DNA of 64,000 bases, from contig CP091730.1 in NCBI GenBank assembly GCA_022009915.1, positions 620,001 to 684,000 on the forward strand, in the 5' to 3' direction. The stretch comes from Alistipes putredinis (GTDB lineage: Bacteria; Bacteroidota; Bacteroidia; Bacteroidales; Rikenellaceae). Below the pieces are notes generated by a model that was not told the DNA's origin, made no database searches, and saw only the letters and a list, made by a program, of their open reading frames with translations. Below, piece after piece: positions 50,645 through 59,946 of this stretch (its first letter is position 1; each line of letters starts with the position of its first letter). The position numbers and the translations under genes were made by a program.

Positions 50645-51672
50645 TATCGATGTGTTTTTTTCTATGAATGGTTTAAGTATGGCGTTCAGTTTGTCGGCTT
50701 CGACCAGAAAACCGTCGTGTCCGAAATCCGAACTGAGCAGATGCAATTCATTATGCGGAATATGCCTGTAAAGGAAAATCTGTTCCGCTACCGGCAGCAC
50801 GATGTCCGAAGTGATACCTACCGTGAGTGTCGGAATTTCAATCGAGTGCAGTGCCGCCTGCGTTCCGCCGCGGCCGCGGCCCACGTCGTGCGTGTCGAAA
50901 GCCTTCGATATGGTCCAATAGGAATAGGCGTCGAACCTGCGGCACAGTTTTTTTCGCCCTGATGTCTCTGGTATGTCGCAGCACGGTATCCGTCGCGCTT
51001 GGCGACCGAATCGCTCTCCTGCTGCGTGGCGTTATAGGCGAGCGAACCGCGATACGACAGAAGTCCTATCGACCGTGCGGCACTCATTCCGGCCATTCCG
51101 GCATTCTCGTCGCGCTCCCCCGAACGTAGCATCGGCTCCGAGCGCCATGCGCTGCGACTCGTTTATGGCGACGGTCCACGGACGCGCGCATGCCGCCGTT
51201 GCGACAAGTATCAACCGCTCGGCAAAATCAGGGTCCAGAAGCGCCATTTCCAAAGCCTGAAACCCGCCTATCGAACTGCCTATCAGCGCACGCACCTTTT
51301 TTATTCCGAGATGTCCGGCCAAGAGCAGGTTCACGCGTGCCATATCCCGAACGGTTACGAACGGGAAATCTCCGTAATAGGGCCCTCCAGTCTCAGGGTT
51401 GATGCTCAACGGGCCGGTGGTGCCGTAATGCGAACCGATGATATTGGCGCAAACCGTAAAATACCTTTCAGGGTCCAAAAACCGGTCCTTTTCGACCGTA
51501 CGGGGCCACCAATCCGCCACATCCGAGTTGGCTGTAAGCGCATGGCACACCCAAACGGCGTTATCGCCACGCATCCGGCCGAAAGTGTGATAGGCAACGG
51601 TAAGCGACGGCAGCACCTCGCCGCATTCCAGAGTGAAAGGATGCTCGTATTTGAAAAAAACCGTACCGACAT
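50644..51672 (-). CDS. metX: Homoserine O-acetyltransferase (frameshifted)
   Basis: Transfers acetyl (or succinyl) from CoA to homoserine in methionine synthesis. About 342 residues. The start MSVRFFFKYEHPFTLECGEV needs one T added near 51655. It then reads LPSLTVAYHTFGRM, WVCHALTANSDVADWW, the nucleophile motif ALIGSSIGGFQALEMAL (Ser), the Asp in LTVGITSDIVLP and the His in SSDFGHDGFLVE, completing the alpha/beta-hydrolase triad. Breaks occur near 51130, 50955 and 50900, and the stop was lost near 50655; removing one A gives TAA at 50644-50646. A minus-strand TACTTTTG box at 51682-51689 fits its promoter. The acyl donor cannot be read from sequence. Confidence 0.9.
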
Positions 51673-51697
51673 ATCCAGATACAAAAGTACGATTTTT

Positions 51698-54600
51698 TTA
51701 CTGGATTATTCCTTTCGCTCCCTCTGAAAAATCGCCGGACATCCAATCTCGGGAATACGGCCGGACGACGAACTCGAAGCTGTAATCGCCGTAAGGCAGC
51801 ATATATTTCCAGTGAGTCATCGGTCCGCAGCTTTGGATGTGCCAAGATCCATCTGCCGCATATCGACATGAACGTAAGTGTCGCCCGAGGGGACGAGTTC
51901 CGAAGAGTGTCTTACTGCCAAAGGTCCGTCGCAGTCCATCTGTTCGAGAGAGTATTCCAATGCTGAGGCGGAAAAACATTCGGGCGAGACGATTTCCAAA
52001 CCGTAACCGTTCAAACCGCTCACGGCCCAGCAGCGCAGTTCGCAATGCGTACCCGACTCCTGCGGTCGCACATAACCATGGTGGTACTGCTCCCCCGACA
52101 CTCTGCCAATAACGACCCAGCAGAGCCGAACTGCTCCTGTCGGAATAGTTCTCCCACGGGCCCAATCCGTAATAATCCACCGTCGAATATCGGCCCGGCA
52201 TAGCAAAGCGCACCCCGAAACGGAACATGGCCGGAAGATTCTCATTTTTCCGCAGCATCCAGCCTTTGAGATACATATACCTCGCCTTTCGGATTCACGG
52301 TATACGACATGCTCAGACGGGCGGAAGTCCCCTCAATCGAATATGCAGCCTTGATTACCGCACAGGGACCGTCCGACACGGCATCCAGCGATTCGAGTAC
52401 GAAAACGGGGTGTCTCCATATCTTATACTTGAAGTGCAGGCGGGCACCTTTGTCATTGTCCGTGCATGCACGCGCAAAACATGGCCTCACCGGCTCGGAG
52501 AGCATATTTTCTCCCCCGACGGCATATTCGGTCATAAATCCGGAAACCGTATCGAAACGAATATTCCACTCCTTGCCCGAAACAGCGACACACGCCGCAT
52601 CCCGAGTCACGGTCACGCTGCCGCCGGAACGGTCGAAAGCCGCCACGGCACGGAAATCGTAATCCGAAAGGCGCAGCTGGTCATACGCCGCATACTTTAT
52701 ACCCGTCGGAGCATTATGCGCCCGAACCGGTTTTTTGAACGAATAATATACTGTAAGCAGAATCTCCTTTCCGCTTTCCACATACCCGGAAGCATCGAAG
52801 CCGAGGTCGAGCACCGAACTGCTCTGCGGTGCTACGTCGAAACTCTCCATGCAGCCCTTTTCGACTACAACGCCGTCGGCCGCAAGCGTCCATTCCAACA
52901 TGAAGTTGTCGGTCCCGATAAAGAAATTCTCGTTGAAAACCCTCACTTTTTCCGTGTACCGCATCAGTGCGCGGAGGTATGGAGCGGACGATACTGGTAG
53001 GCTACCTCGCGTGCATGCGGATGAAGCGTTCTGTCGGCAGCAATCACTCCGTTGCAATTGAAATTCTCGTCCGTGGGGTCTGTGGCAAGATAGTCGCCGC
53101 CATAGGTATACGTCAGCGTTCCGTCTTCGTTTTCGCGGCAAAGAGCCTGGTCCGCGAAATCCCAGATGAATCCGCCCTGAAACTTGGGATACAGACGAAC
53201 CATATCCCAATACTCTTTCAGACAACCGACCGAATTGCCCATCGCATGGGCATACTCGCACATGATAAGCGGCCTATCAGGATTGCTCTCCGCATATTTG
53301 CGGCAATAATCGTAAGACGAATACATGGGACAGTGAATATCTGTTTCCGGATTCAAAATCGCACGCTCGTACTGCACAGGACGGGAAGAATCGTAACTTT
53401 TAATCCATTTGTAAACCTGTTTGAAATTCTCGCCGAAGCCCGCTTCGTTACCCATACTCCATATTATTATGCACGGGTGGTTCTTGTCGCGGAGCACCAT
53501 TCGCTTGTTGCGCGACAGGTGGGCATCCAGATAATCCTCCCTGTGGGCGAGCGACTCTTTGCCGTAGCCCATTCCGTGCGACTCCACGTTGGCTTCGTCC
53601 AGAACATACAGACCGTAGCGGCTGCACAACTCGTACCACAAGGCATCGTCCGGATAGTGGCACGTCCTGACGGCGTTTATATTCAAATCCTTCATTATCT
53701 GTATGTCGCGAAGCATATCCTCCCGCGTGAGCAGATAGCCGCGCCATGGGTTCATCTCATGTCGGTTCACTCCCTTTATGAGAATCGGCTGTCCGTTCAC
53801 CAGCAGCTGTCCGTCGCGTATTTCGACCTTGCGGAACCCGACGCTCAACGCGGCGGCTTCCGTCACGCGCCTCCCGTCGCCCACCTCGACGGTAAGTTTA
53901 TAAAGGTATGGCGATTCCGCGCTCCATGCCTCGACATTTTCGACTGAAAACGAACATCCGGCCGTTCCGTCGGCCGCAGGCCTGACGGTTTTCTTTTCGA
54001 CCAATCGGCCGCCATCCCAAAGACAAAACTCCGCACTGCGGACTCCGCGCGTGAAAGAGGCCGCAACGTCGAGGGTTCCGGTCGAAAAATCATCGACAAG
54101 GTCGGGTGTGATGCGAATATCCAGCATACGTTTTTTTATCGCGGGCATAGATATATTCGTCGCGGGCGATGCCGGACAGGCGCCAAAAATCCTGATCTTC
54201 GAGATACGACCCGTCGCACCAGCGCATCACGCGGGCCGCCAGCAGATTCTCTCCGGATTTGAGATACGGCGTAATGTCGAATTCGGCTTCCAGCTTGCTG
54301 TCCTCGCTGTAACCGACACGCCTGCCGTTAATCCACAGTTCAATACACGAAGTCACCGAACCGAAGTGTATGAACACGTCCTTGCCGCGCCAGTCGGACG
54401 GCAGTGTAAACGAATGTCTGTACGAACCGACATGATTCTCCTTTATCGGCACTGTCGGCGGATTCTTTGGGGCATTGCCTCTCCACGCATATCCCACGTT
54501 GAGGTATACCGGCTCTCCGTATCCGTTCATCTCCCAGATGCCAGGAACAGGAATCGTACCCCACGAAGAGTCGTCGTAATCCACGGCGTAAAAAAATCCT

Positions 54601-54841
54601 CGGGATAACCCTGCGCGTCCTCGACCCAATGGAACTTCCACCGTCCGGCAAGCGAACGGTAAAACGGAGAGTTCGCATATGTATCCGTTCTCGTCTGCGA
54701 TGCGGACGGATAGAGATAGAACGTCGAACGCATGGGCATTCGTCCCTGTTGGAATACACGGGGATTCTGCCAGTTCGGAGTATCGGCCGAAGACGAAACG
54801 GCGAAAAGCGCCGCGGCACACAAGAAGAGGAATCGTTTCAT
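51698..54841 (-). CDS. lacZ: Glycoside hydrolase family 2 beta-galactosidase (frameshifted)
   Basis: About 1045 residues. The signal peptide is MKRFLFLCAAALFAVSSSA, so it is secreted, probably periplasmic. The order is N-terminal sugar-binding domain (SLAGRWKFHWVEDAQGYPED, VPGIWEMNGYGEPVYLNVGY), Ig-like domain, then the TIM barrel: IKGVNRHEMNPWRGYLLTRE, NINAVRTCHYPDD, DEANVESHGMGYG, acid/base Glu in WSMGNEAGFGENF, nucleophile Glu in LIMCEYAHAMGNSVG. The C-terminal LacZ domain (VDYYGLGPWENYSDRSSSAL) follows. Breaks are near 54600, 54140, 52985, 52270, 52100 and 51840. A full promoter lies at 54860-54891. Substrate could be host or plant galactosides; plain lactose use is not shown. Confidence 0.92.
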
Positions 54842-54859
54842 AGGTTCGTATATTTTTCT

Positions 54860-54891
54860 CAAATATAACGGTTTTATAGCAAAACGCCAAA
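54860..54891 (-). promoter_or_regulatory. Bacteroidota promoter of the GH2 gene
   Basis: On the minus strand TTTG (54888-54891), 20 bases, TATATTTG (54860-54867), 18 bases before the start codon. A plus-strand TATCTTTG at 54906-54913 is the likely -7 box of the divergent rnhB gene. Confidence 0.72.
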
Positions 54892-54943
54892 TATGTAATT
54901 TAACTTATCTTTGCCAAAAAAGCAAGAAATAGAAATCTTCGCC

Positions 54944-55546
54944 ATGCTTGAAACCTGTTTTTCAAAAGACGCAATCGAAGCCGGATGCGACGAGGCGGGA
55001 CGCGGATGCCTCGCCGGACCGGTATTCGCCGCCGCAGTGATTTTTGCCGCCCGACTTCTTCCACCCGCTGCTCAACGACTCCAAACAGATGAGCCGCAAG
55101 AACCGCGAACTGCTGCGCGGAATAATAGAAAAAAAGAGGCCGTCGCATGGGCCGTAGAGCAGGTGTCTGCCGCCCGCATAGACGAGATAAACATCCTCAA
55201 CGCATCGTTCGAGGGTATGAGTCTTGCCGTATCGCGACTGGCCGTGCAGCCCCAGCATCTGCTGATAGACGGCAACCGTTTCCGCACCACGCTCTCGATT
55301 CCATATAAATGCGTGGTGAAAGGGGACGCGAAATACGCCAATATAGCCGCGGCGTCGGTACTGGCGAAAACGCACAGGGACGAACTGATGAGAAAACTCG
55401 CCGCCGAATTTCCCGAATACGGCTGGGATAAAAACATGGGGTATCCAACCCGTCAGCACCGACTGGCAATCGCACGTCTCGGCATCACGCCGCATCACAG
55501 GGTATCGTTCCACTCCGAAGCGGGACAAATGTCGCTTTTCCCTTGA
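54944..55546 (+). CDS. rnhB: Ribonuclease HII (internal frameshifts)
   Basis: Removes ribonucleotides and RNA from RNA/DNA hybrids. About 200 residues. Motifs: IEAGCDEAGRGCLAGPVFAA (catalytic Asp-Glu), then DSKQMSRKNRELL in the repaired frame, AWAVEQVSAARIDEINILNA, HLLIDGNRF (third acidic residue), KYANIAAASVLAKTHRD (fourth) and WDKNMGYPTRQHRLAI. It ends with a clamp-binding-like QMSLFP. Compensating indels near 55050 and 55130 scramble about 28 residues. The start at 54944 is preferred over one at 54911 because the -7 box covers 54906-54913. Confidence 0.95.
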   Translation: MLETCFSKDAIEAGCDEAGRGCLAGPVFAAAVIFAARLLPPAAQRLQTDEPQEPRTAARNNRKKEAVAWAVEQVSAARIDEINILNASFEGMSLAVSRLAVQPQHLLIDGNRFRTTLSIPYKCVVKGDAKYANIAAASVLAKTHRDELMRKLAAEFPEYGWDKNMGYPTRQHRLAIARLGITPHHRVSFHSEAGQMSLFP

Positions 55547-55650
55547 AAAAACGCCGGACAGTGTAACCTTTCGCTCTTTCGACCGTCTTAAAATACGAGA
55601 AACATATACCGGAAACCCGACATGGCGTTTTTCCGATAAATTATCGACTG

Positions 55651-56486
55651 ATGAAAAAGAGAAAAATACTCCTCACTTTTGCAGCAGTCATCGCCTGCAC
55701 CGTTTGCTCCGCAGCGCAAACACGATTCAAGGCAGACGACGGGAAGACTACTGCAATCGGACAGAAGAAAAACGACAATGTGACGCTCGGCGTGTGCGGC
55801 ATAGAATTTAACATAGCCCCAAACTGCTTTTCGATGAACATTCCCTGCTCTCGAAAAAGCAAAACCGACCGCAACAGATATTATTCCAGCCATTTGGGCC
55901 TTTTCGAATTAGGATTCAACATCGTCGCGCGCTCCTCCTACGACGCATATCCCGATACCGAAAAAGGGATTCATCGAACTCAATACCGGCAAATCGACCC
56001 AGATAAATCTGAATTTACTTTCCACATCGCTGGCACTTAACCGCGCAAAAACCCTCGGAGTGGTCATGGCTATGGGATTGCAGTTCAACAATTACCGTTT
56101 CGCCGAGCCTGTGACACTTCGGAAAACAGGCGGAATGATTCATCCAGAGCCTATCGACACAGAGACGACGAACTACAAAAAATCGAAGTTCACTTCATTC
56201 GGAATATGGGTTCCGGTGCTGATAGAAGCCGCCATAGCCAACGAGTTCTTTATCGCGGCCGGCGTCTACGGCTCACTGAACATGTGCGACCACACCAAAT
56301 ATTCCTCACCCAAACACAAACTGCACGGCATCTACGCGGCCCCTCTTACCGGCGGAGTAACGGCACGAATCGGATTCAAAAAAGTATACGTAATGGGAAA
56401 CTACAACCTGAGCAGTCTTTTCCCAAAAAAAGACAAAGGTCCTGAAAATAAACATGCTCAGCGTCGGGTTCGGAGTAGGATTCTAA
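55651..56486 (+). CDS. Outer-membrane-beta-barrel-like protein (frameshifted)
   Basis: About 278 residues. The signal peptide is MKKRKILLTFAAVIACTVCS. The mature part has barrel-like strands (LGLFELGFNIVARSSYDAYP, TLGVVMAMGLQFNNYRFAEP, ANEFFIAAGVYGSLNMCDHT, APLTGGVTARIGFKKVYVM) and ends, after a break near 56445, with MLSVGFGVGF, a C-terminal Phe typical of barrels. Another break is near 55965. No named family is recognised. It is followed by a strong terminator. Confidence 0.7.
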
Positions 56487-56530
56487 ACTTTCAGCCCAAA
56501 ACACAACAAAAAAACATGAGAATATTACGA

Positions 56531-56565
56531 AAAACGAGTGCGGTTTATTCCGCACTCGTTTTTTT
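56531..56565 (+). terminator. Intrinsic terminator
   Basis: AAAACGAGTGCGG pairs with CCGCACTCGTTTT around a 6-base loop, followed by a T run. Confidence 0.88.
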
Positions 56566-56623
56566 CTATCGCTGCCGAACGAAATATCCGGCGTAAACCT
56601 ATAATATATTAAGTTAAGAATCG

Positions 56624-57416
56624 TCAGAATCTGAATCCGAGCATGAATTGCCACGAATTCAGTCGCATGGATTCGGAATTGCAACGGTCGTGAATGTAAA
56701 ATCTCTGACGCGATTTTTCGAACGGCACGACGTTTCTTATGTCGATTACCGCATGCCAGAATTCGAAAGATACACCCCAATGGAAAAATATGTTCGGATT
56801 TTTGAAATCGACCTTGTTTATGACATAACCGCCATCGGTGCCATCCATGAATTCTTTTCGCCTTCGCATTGTCGAAATCAACGCTTGAAGGGAGAGGAAT
56901 CGAAAACTGCGGACCAAAAGTAGATTCTGAAAATCGAGAACTTGAAGCCGAGTTCCAGCGGAATGTCTATATTGTGGAAAGTAACCGCATTGGTGATTGC
57001 TGCATCTGGATTATCCGATAAAGTCATCATCGTGTTGATGCTCCTGCTGTTGCTGTAAAGAACTTCGAGCTGCAAATTGAACTCGCTGAAATTGACGCGA
57101 CCGAATGCTCCTACCTGCCAGCCCACACCCTTATTGGTGTTTTTGACATCGTATATGCCTATTCCCTCGAATCTTTGGGTGAACGCCGTCTGGGATTTAT
57201 TTGTAATGCCGCTCGTATTGATGCCGCCCTTGACTCCCCACTCGAAACGTTTCTGCATCTGTCTTTCGGCATAGGCAGTCGCCTCCCCAAGCCTTCACTT
57301 CCTTTGTTCTCGAAACCCGATTTGGTAACCCTTTGTACATAAACGGTATCGCTCTGCGCAAACGCCGAAGAAACGGTGAGAATCGAAACGCAAAAAAATA
57401 AAAACTTCCTGTTCAT
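56624..57416 (-). CDS. PorT-like outer membrane beta-barrel protein (frameshifted)
   Basis: About 264 residues. The signal peptide is MNRKFLFFCVSILTVSSAFA. The barrel strands include RFEWGVKGGINTSGITNKSQ, GVGWQVGAFGRVNFSEFNLQ, LEVLYSNSRSI, IDIPLELGFKFSIFRIYFG and the end SWQFMLGFRF with C-terminal Phe. The GVKGGIN start and (L/I)QxELxYS-like strand match Bacteroidota porin-family/PorT-like proteins. Breaks are near 57265 and 56905. It is transcribed divergently from mrp. The function is unknown. Confidence 0.75.
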
Positions 57417-57458
57417 ATAAGGTTATCTCGATTTATCGTTAATGTATAGTATTATCCG

Positions 57459-57487
57459 CAAATATAGCAAAAGAATGAGTATATTTG
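57459..57487. promoter_or_regulatory. Back-to-back -7 boxes for the barrel gene and mrp
   Basis: TATATTTG on the plus strand at 57480-57487 precedes mrp. The same octamer on the minus strand at 57459-57466 precedes the barrel gene. The plus-strand box overlaps or follows upstream in-frame ATGs at 57442 and 57475, which argues for the mrp start at 57508. Confidence 0.6.
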
Positions 57488-57507
57488 CACAAACAACGAG
57501 CATTCAG

Positions 57508-58557
57508 ATGCAAAACATAGAAAATTTGCTGTCCGGCATCACTCATCCGGAGACCGGCGAAGACATCGTGAAAAGCGGAATAGTCGAACGAATCGACAGA
57601 CAGGACGATAAGATAACCGTCTGGCTGCTTTTCAAGAGAAAACGCGACCCGTTCGCGGCATCCATAAAAAGACAGGTCGAAAAACATATTGCGGCAGAAT
57701 TTCAGCGACACTGCGATTTCCGTATTCGTCAAGGAGGGGCAGACGCCCTCAAAAAGGCCGCACAAAAGACAGAGCAGAGCAAAAAAATCAACGGCATCGA
57801 CAAAATCATAGCCGTAGCCAGCGGCAAAGGCGGTGTAGGCAAGAGCACCGTAACGGCTAATCTGGCAGTATCATTGGCCGGAAAGGGATACAGAGTAGGA
57901 ATACTCGACGCCGACATTTACGGGCCGTCGCAGCCGAAGATGTTCGGCGTCGAGAGGTATATGCCGGCCGCACAAAAGGACGGTGAAATCGAAATGATGA
58001 TTCCGGCCGAGAGTGCAGGCGTTAAAATAATGTCGATAGGATTTTTCATAAAACCCACCGACGCACTCATCTGGCGCGGGCCTATGGCGACTTCCGCGCT
58101 CAGACAGCCTGCTCAGACAGACTGCATGGGGCGAACTGGATTTTCTGCTTATTGACATGCCTCCCGGAACAGGCGACATACATCTTGCCATAGTGCAGCA
58201 GGCCTTTCGCTCGACGGTGCGGTGATAGTATCCACTCCGCAGCAGGTCGCCGTAGCGGACGTAAGACGCGGAATAGAGATGTTCAGAACGAAGGGAATAG
58301 AGGTTCCCGTACTCGGAATAATAGAAAACATGTCGTGGTTCACCCCCGAAGAGCTGCCGCAGAACCGATACTACATATTCGGCAAAGGCGGGGCGCGTAT
58401 TCTGGCCGAGGAGGAAAAAGTCGATTTCCTCGGTGATATTCCGATAATACAGTCTGTAATGGAGTGCGGAGAAAAAGGAACCCCCGCATCGGAAACCGTA
58501 CATCAGGTGAGGGAATACTACGACGCGATAGTTGAAAAGATTGTCGGCAAGTTGTAA
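57508..58557 (+). CDS. mrp: Mrp/NBP35-family Fe-S cluster carrier ATPase (frameshifted)
   Basis: About 350 residues. An N-terminal MIP18/DUF59-like domain (IENLLSGITHPETGEDIVKS) is followed by the deviant Walker A AVASGKGGVGKSTVTANLAV near residue 110, GILDADIYGPSQPKMFG, IKIMSIGF-like and the switch motif DFLLIDMPPGTGD. Next is LDGAVIVSTPQQVAVADVRR and ENMSWFTPEELPQNRYYIFG. The CxxC that bridges an Fe-S cluster in many Mrp/ApbC proteins is absent after ENMSWF, which I believe is usual in this phylum. Breaks are near 58110 and 58205. It lies directly left of the putative origin region. Confidence 0.9.
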
Positions 58558-58971
58558 AAAGTGTTCAAAACAATCGATTCGCTGTCGGCAACTTTCGACA
58601 AAACGGAGTTATGAAAAGTTATGGATTTTTTTCTCCACTTTTTACCGACACGAAAAAAACCTGCCGAGTGTTGAAAAAAACACAATGTGTGCATATGTTG
58701 ATAACCTGTAAAACGAAAGTTGAAAACAAAAGGGCCGCTCTCCGTAAAAAGCATGTTAATTCAGCCTGATAGGAACCGTAAAACAAACGCATGTTTTTGC
58801 AGCATAAGTTTTTTTATAACTATTTTTTTACGTTCCGTAAAAAAACGGGGATATGAACATTTTGAACACCTATTATTCTTATTCTTATATTATTAAATTT
58901 AATATATAATAAGGAATAAAAATGATAAGGGAAATGTCGATAACCGTTTTTTTCGAATAAAGGAATTTTTT
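58558..58971. other. AT-rich gap resembling a replication origin
   Basis: No gene is seen in 414 bases. The left part holds several DnaA-box-like 9-mers: TGTTGATAA at 58697-58705 (one mismatch from TGTGGATAA), TGTTGAAAA near 58669, and TTATGGATT near 58618, with repeated GTTGAAAA-type words. The right part (58868-58925) is an uninterrupted A/T tract with TATTCTTATTCTTATATTAT and AAATTTAATATATAATAAGG, which could unwind easily. Plus-strand base skew appears to change across it. Two parS sites and mnmG lie 5 kb away. I infer oriC; it could also be only a long promoter region for nadA. Confidence 0.45.
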
Positions 58972-59920
58972 ATGACGAGCGATAAAGAAAAAGACTTGGT
59001 GCGCAAAATCACCGAACTCAAAGACAAGAAGAACGCGGTCATTCTCGCACACTACTATACGCGCCCCGAGGTGCAAGACATTGCCGATTTTTGTCGGCGA
59101 CTCGCTGGCCCTCTCCGTCAAGGCGGCCGATACCGATGCAGACATAATAGTTTTCGCCGGTGTCAGATTCATGGGGGAGACTGCGAAAGTGCTTTCTCCG
59201 GACAAGAAAGTTTTACTTCCCGATTTGCAGGCGGACTGCTCGCTGGCGCGTTCTTGCAAAGCGGAGGATTTCGCAGCCTTCAAGGCACTGTATCCCGATG
59301 CAAAGGTGGTTTCATATGTGAACACTTCCGTGGAGGTCAAAGCCCTTACGGACATTTGCTGCACTTCGTCGAACGCCTTGCAGGTGGTGGAGTCGTTTCC
59401 GCCGGAGCAGCAGCTGATATTCGCACCGGACAGGAATCTCGGCGGATATATAAAGAGAATCACCGGCCGAGAGAACATGATTTTATGGGACGGCGCGTGC
59501 CATGTTCACGAGGAGTTTTCGCTCGAAGGAATACTTGAACTCAAACGTCTGCATCCGCAGGCGAAAGTTCTTGCGCATCCCGAGTGCCGGCGTTATATAG
59601 TCGATATCGCCGACATGGTTGGAAGCACTGCTGCAATTCTCGCCTATTGCGCTACCGACGATGCGCCTGCATATATCGTTGCGACCGAATCGGGAATACT
59701 CCATAAGATGAAGGCTGCGTACCCAGACAGGGAATTCATTCCGGCGCCAGCCGTCGATTCGACATGCGGATGCAACGACTGCCAGTTCATGAAGATGGTG
59801 ACCTTGAATAAGATTTACGACGTTCTGCTCGATGAGACCAACGAGGTGACGGTCGATGAGCACGTGCGTAGGCTCGCCGAAAAGAGCATAAGGGCTATGA
59901 TTGAATTGAAAAGTAAATAA
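58972..59920 (+). CDS. nadA: Quinolinate synthase A (frameshifted)
   Basis: Condenses iminoaspartate with dihydroxyacetone phosphate to quinolinate in NAD synthesis, using a [4Fe-4S] cluster. About 316 residues. Motifs: NAVILAHYYTRPEVQDIADF, then after a break near 59095 VGDSLALSVKAADTDADIIV, AGVRFMGETAKVLSPDKKVL, the cluster cysteines in LQADCSLARSC, ICCTSSNA and DSTCGCNDCQFMKM, AHPECRRYI and MKAAYPDREFIPAP. The start MTSDKEKDL follows the AT-rich gap. No nadB or nadC is adjacent. Confidence 0.96.
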
Positions 59921-59946
59921 CCGAAAAAAAATAAAGCGACGTAATC

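Noticed and set aside
52967..53947. Open frame of about 326 codons opposite the GH2 beta-galactosidase
   Set aside because: Antisense to the catalytic domain; long shadows are expected at this base composition.
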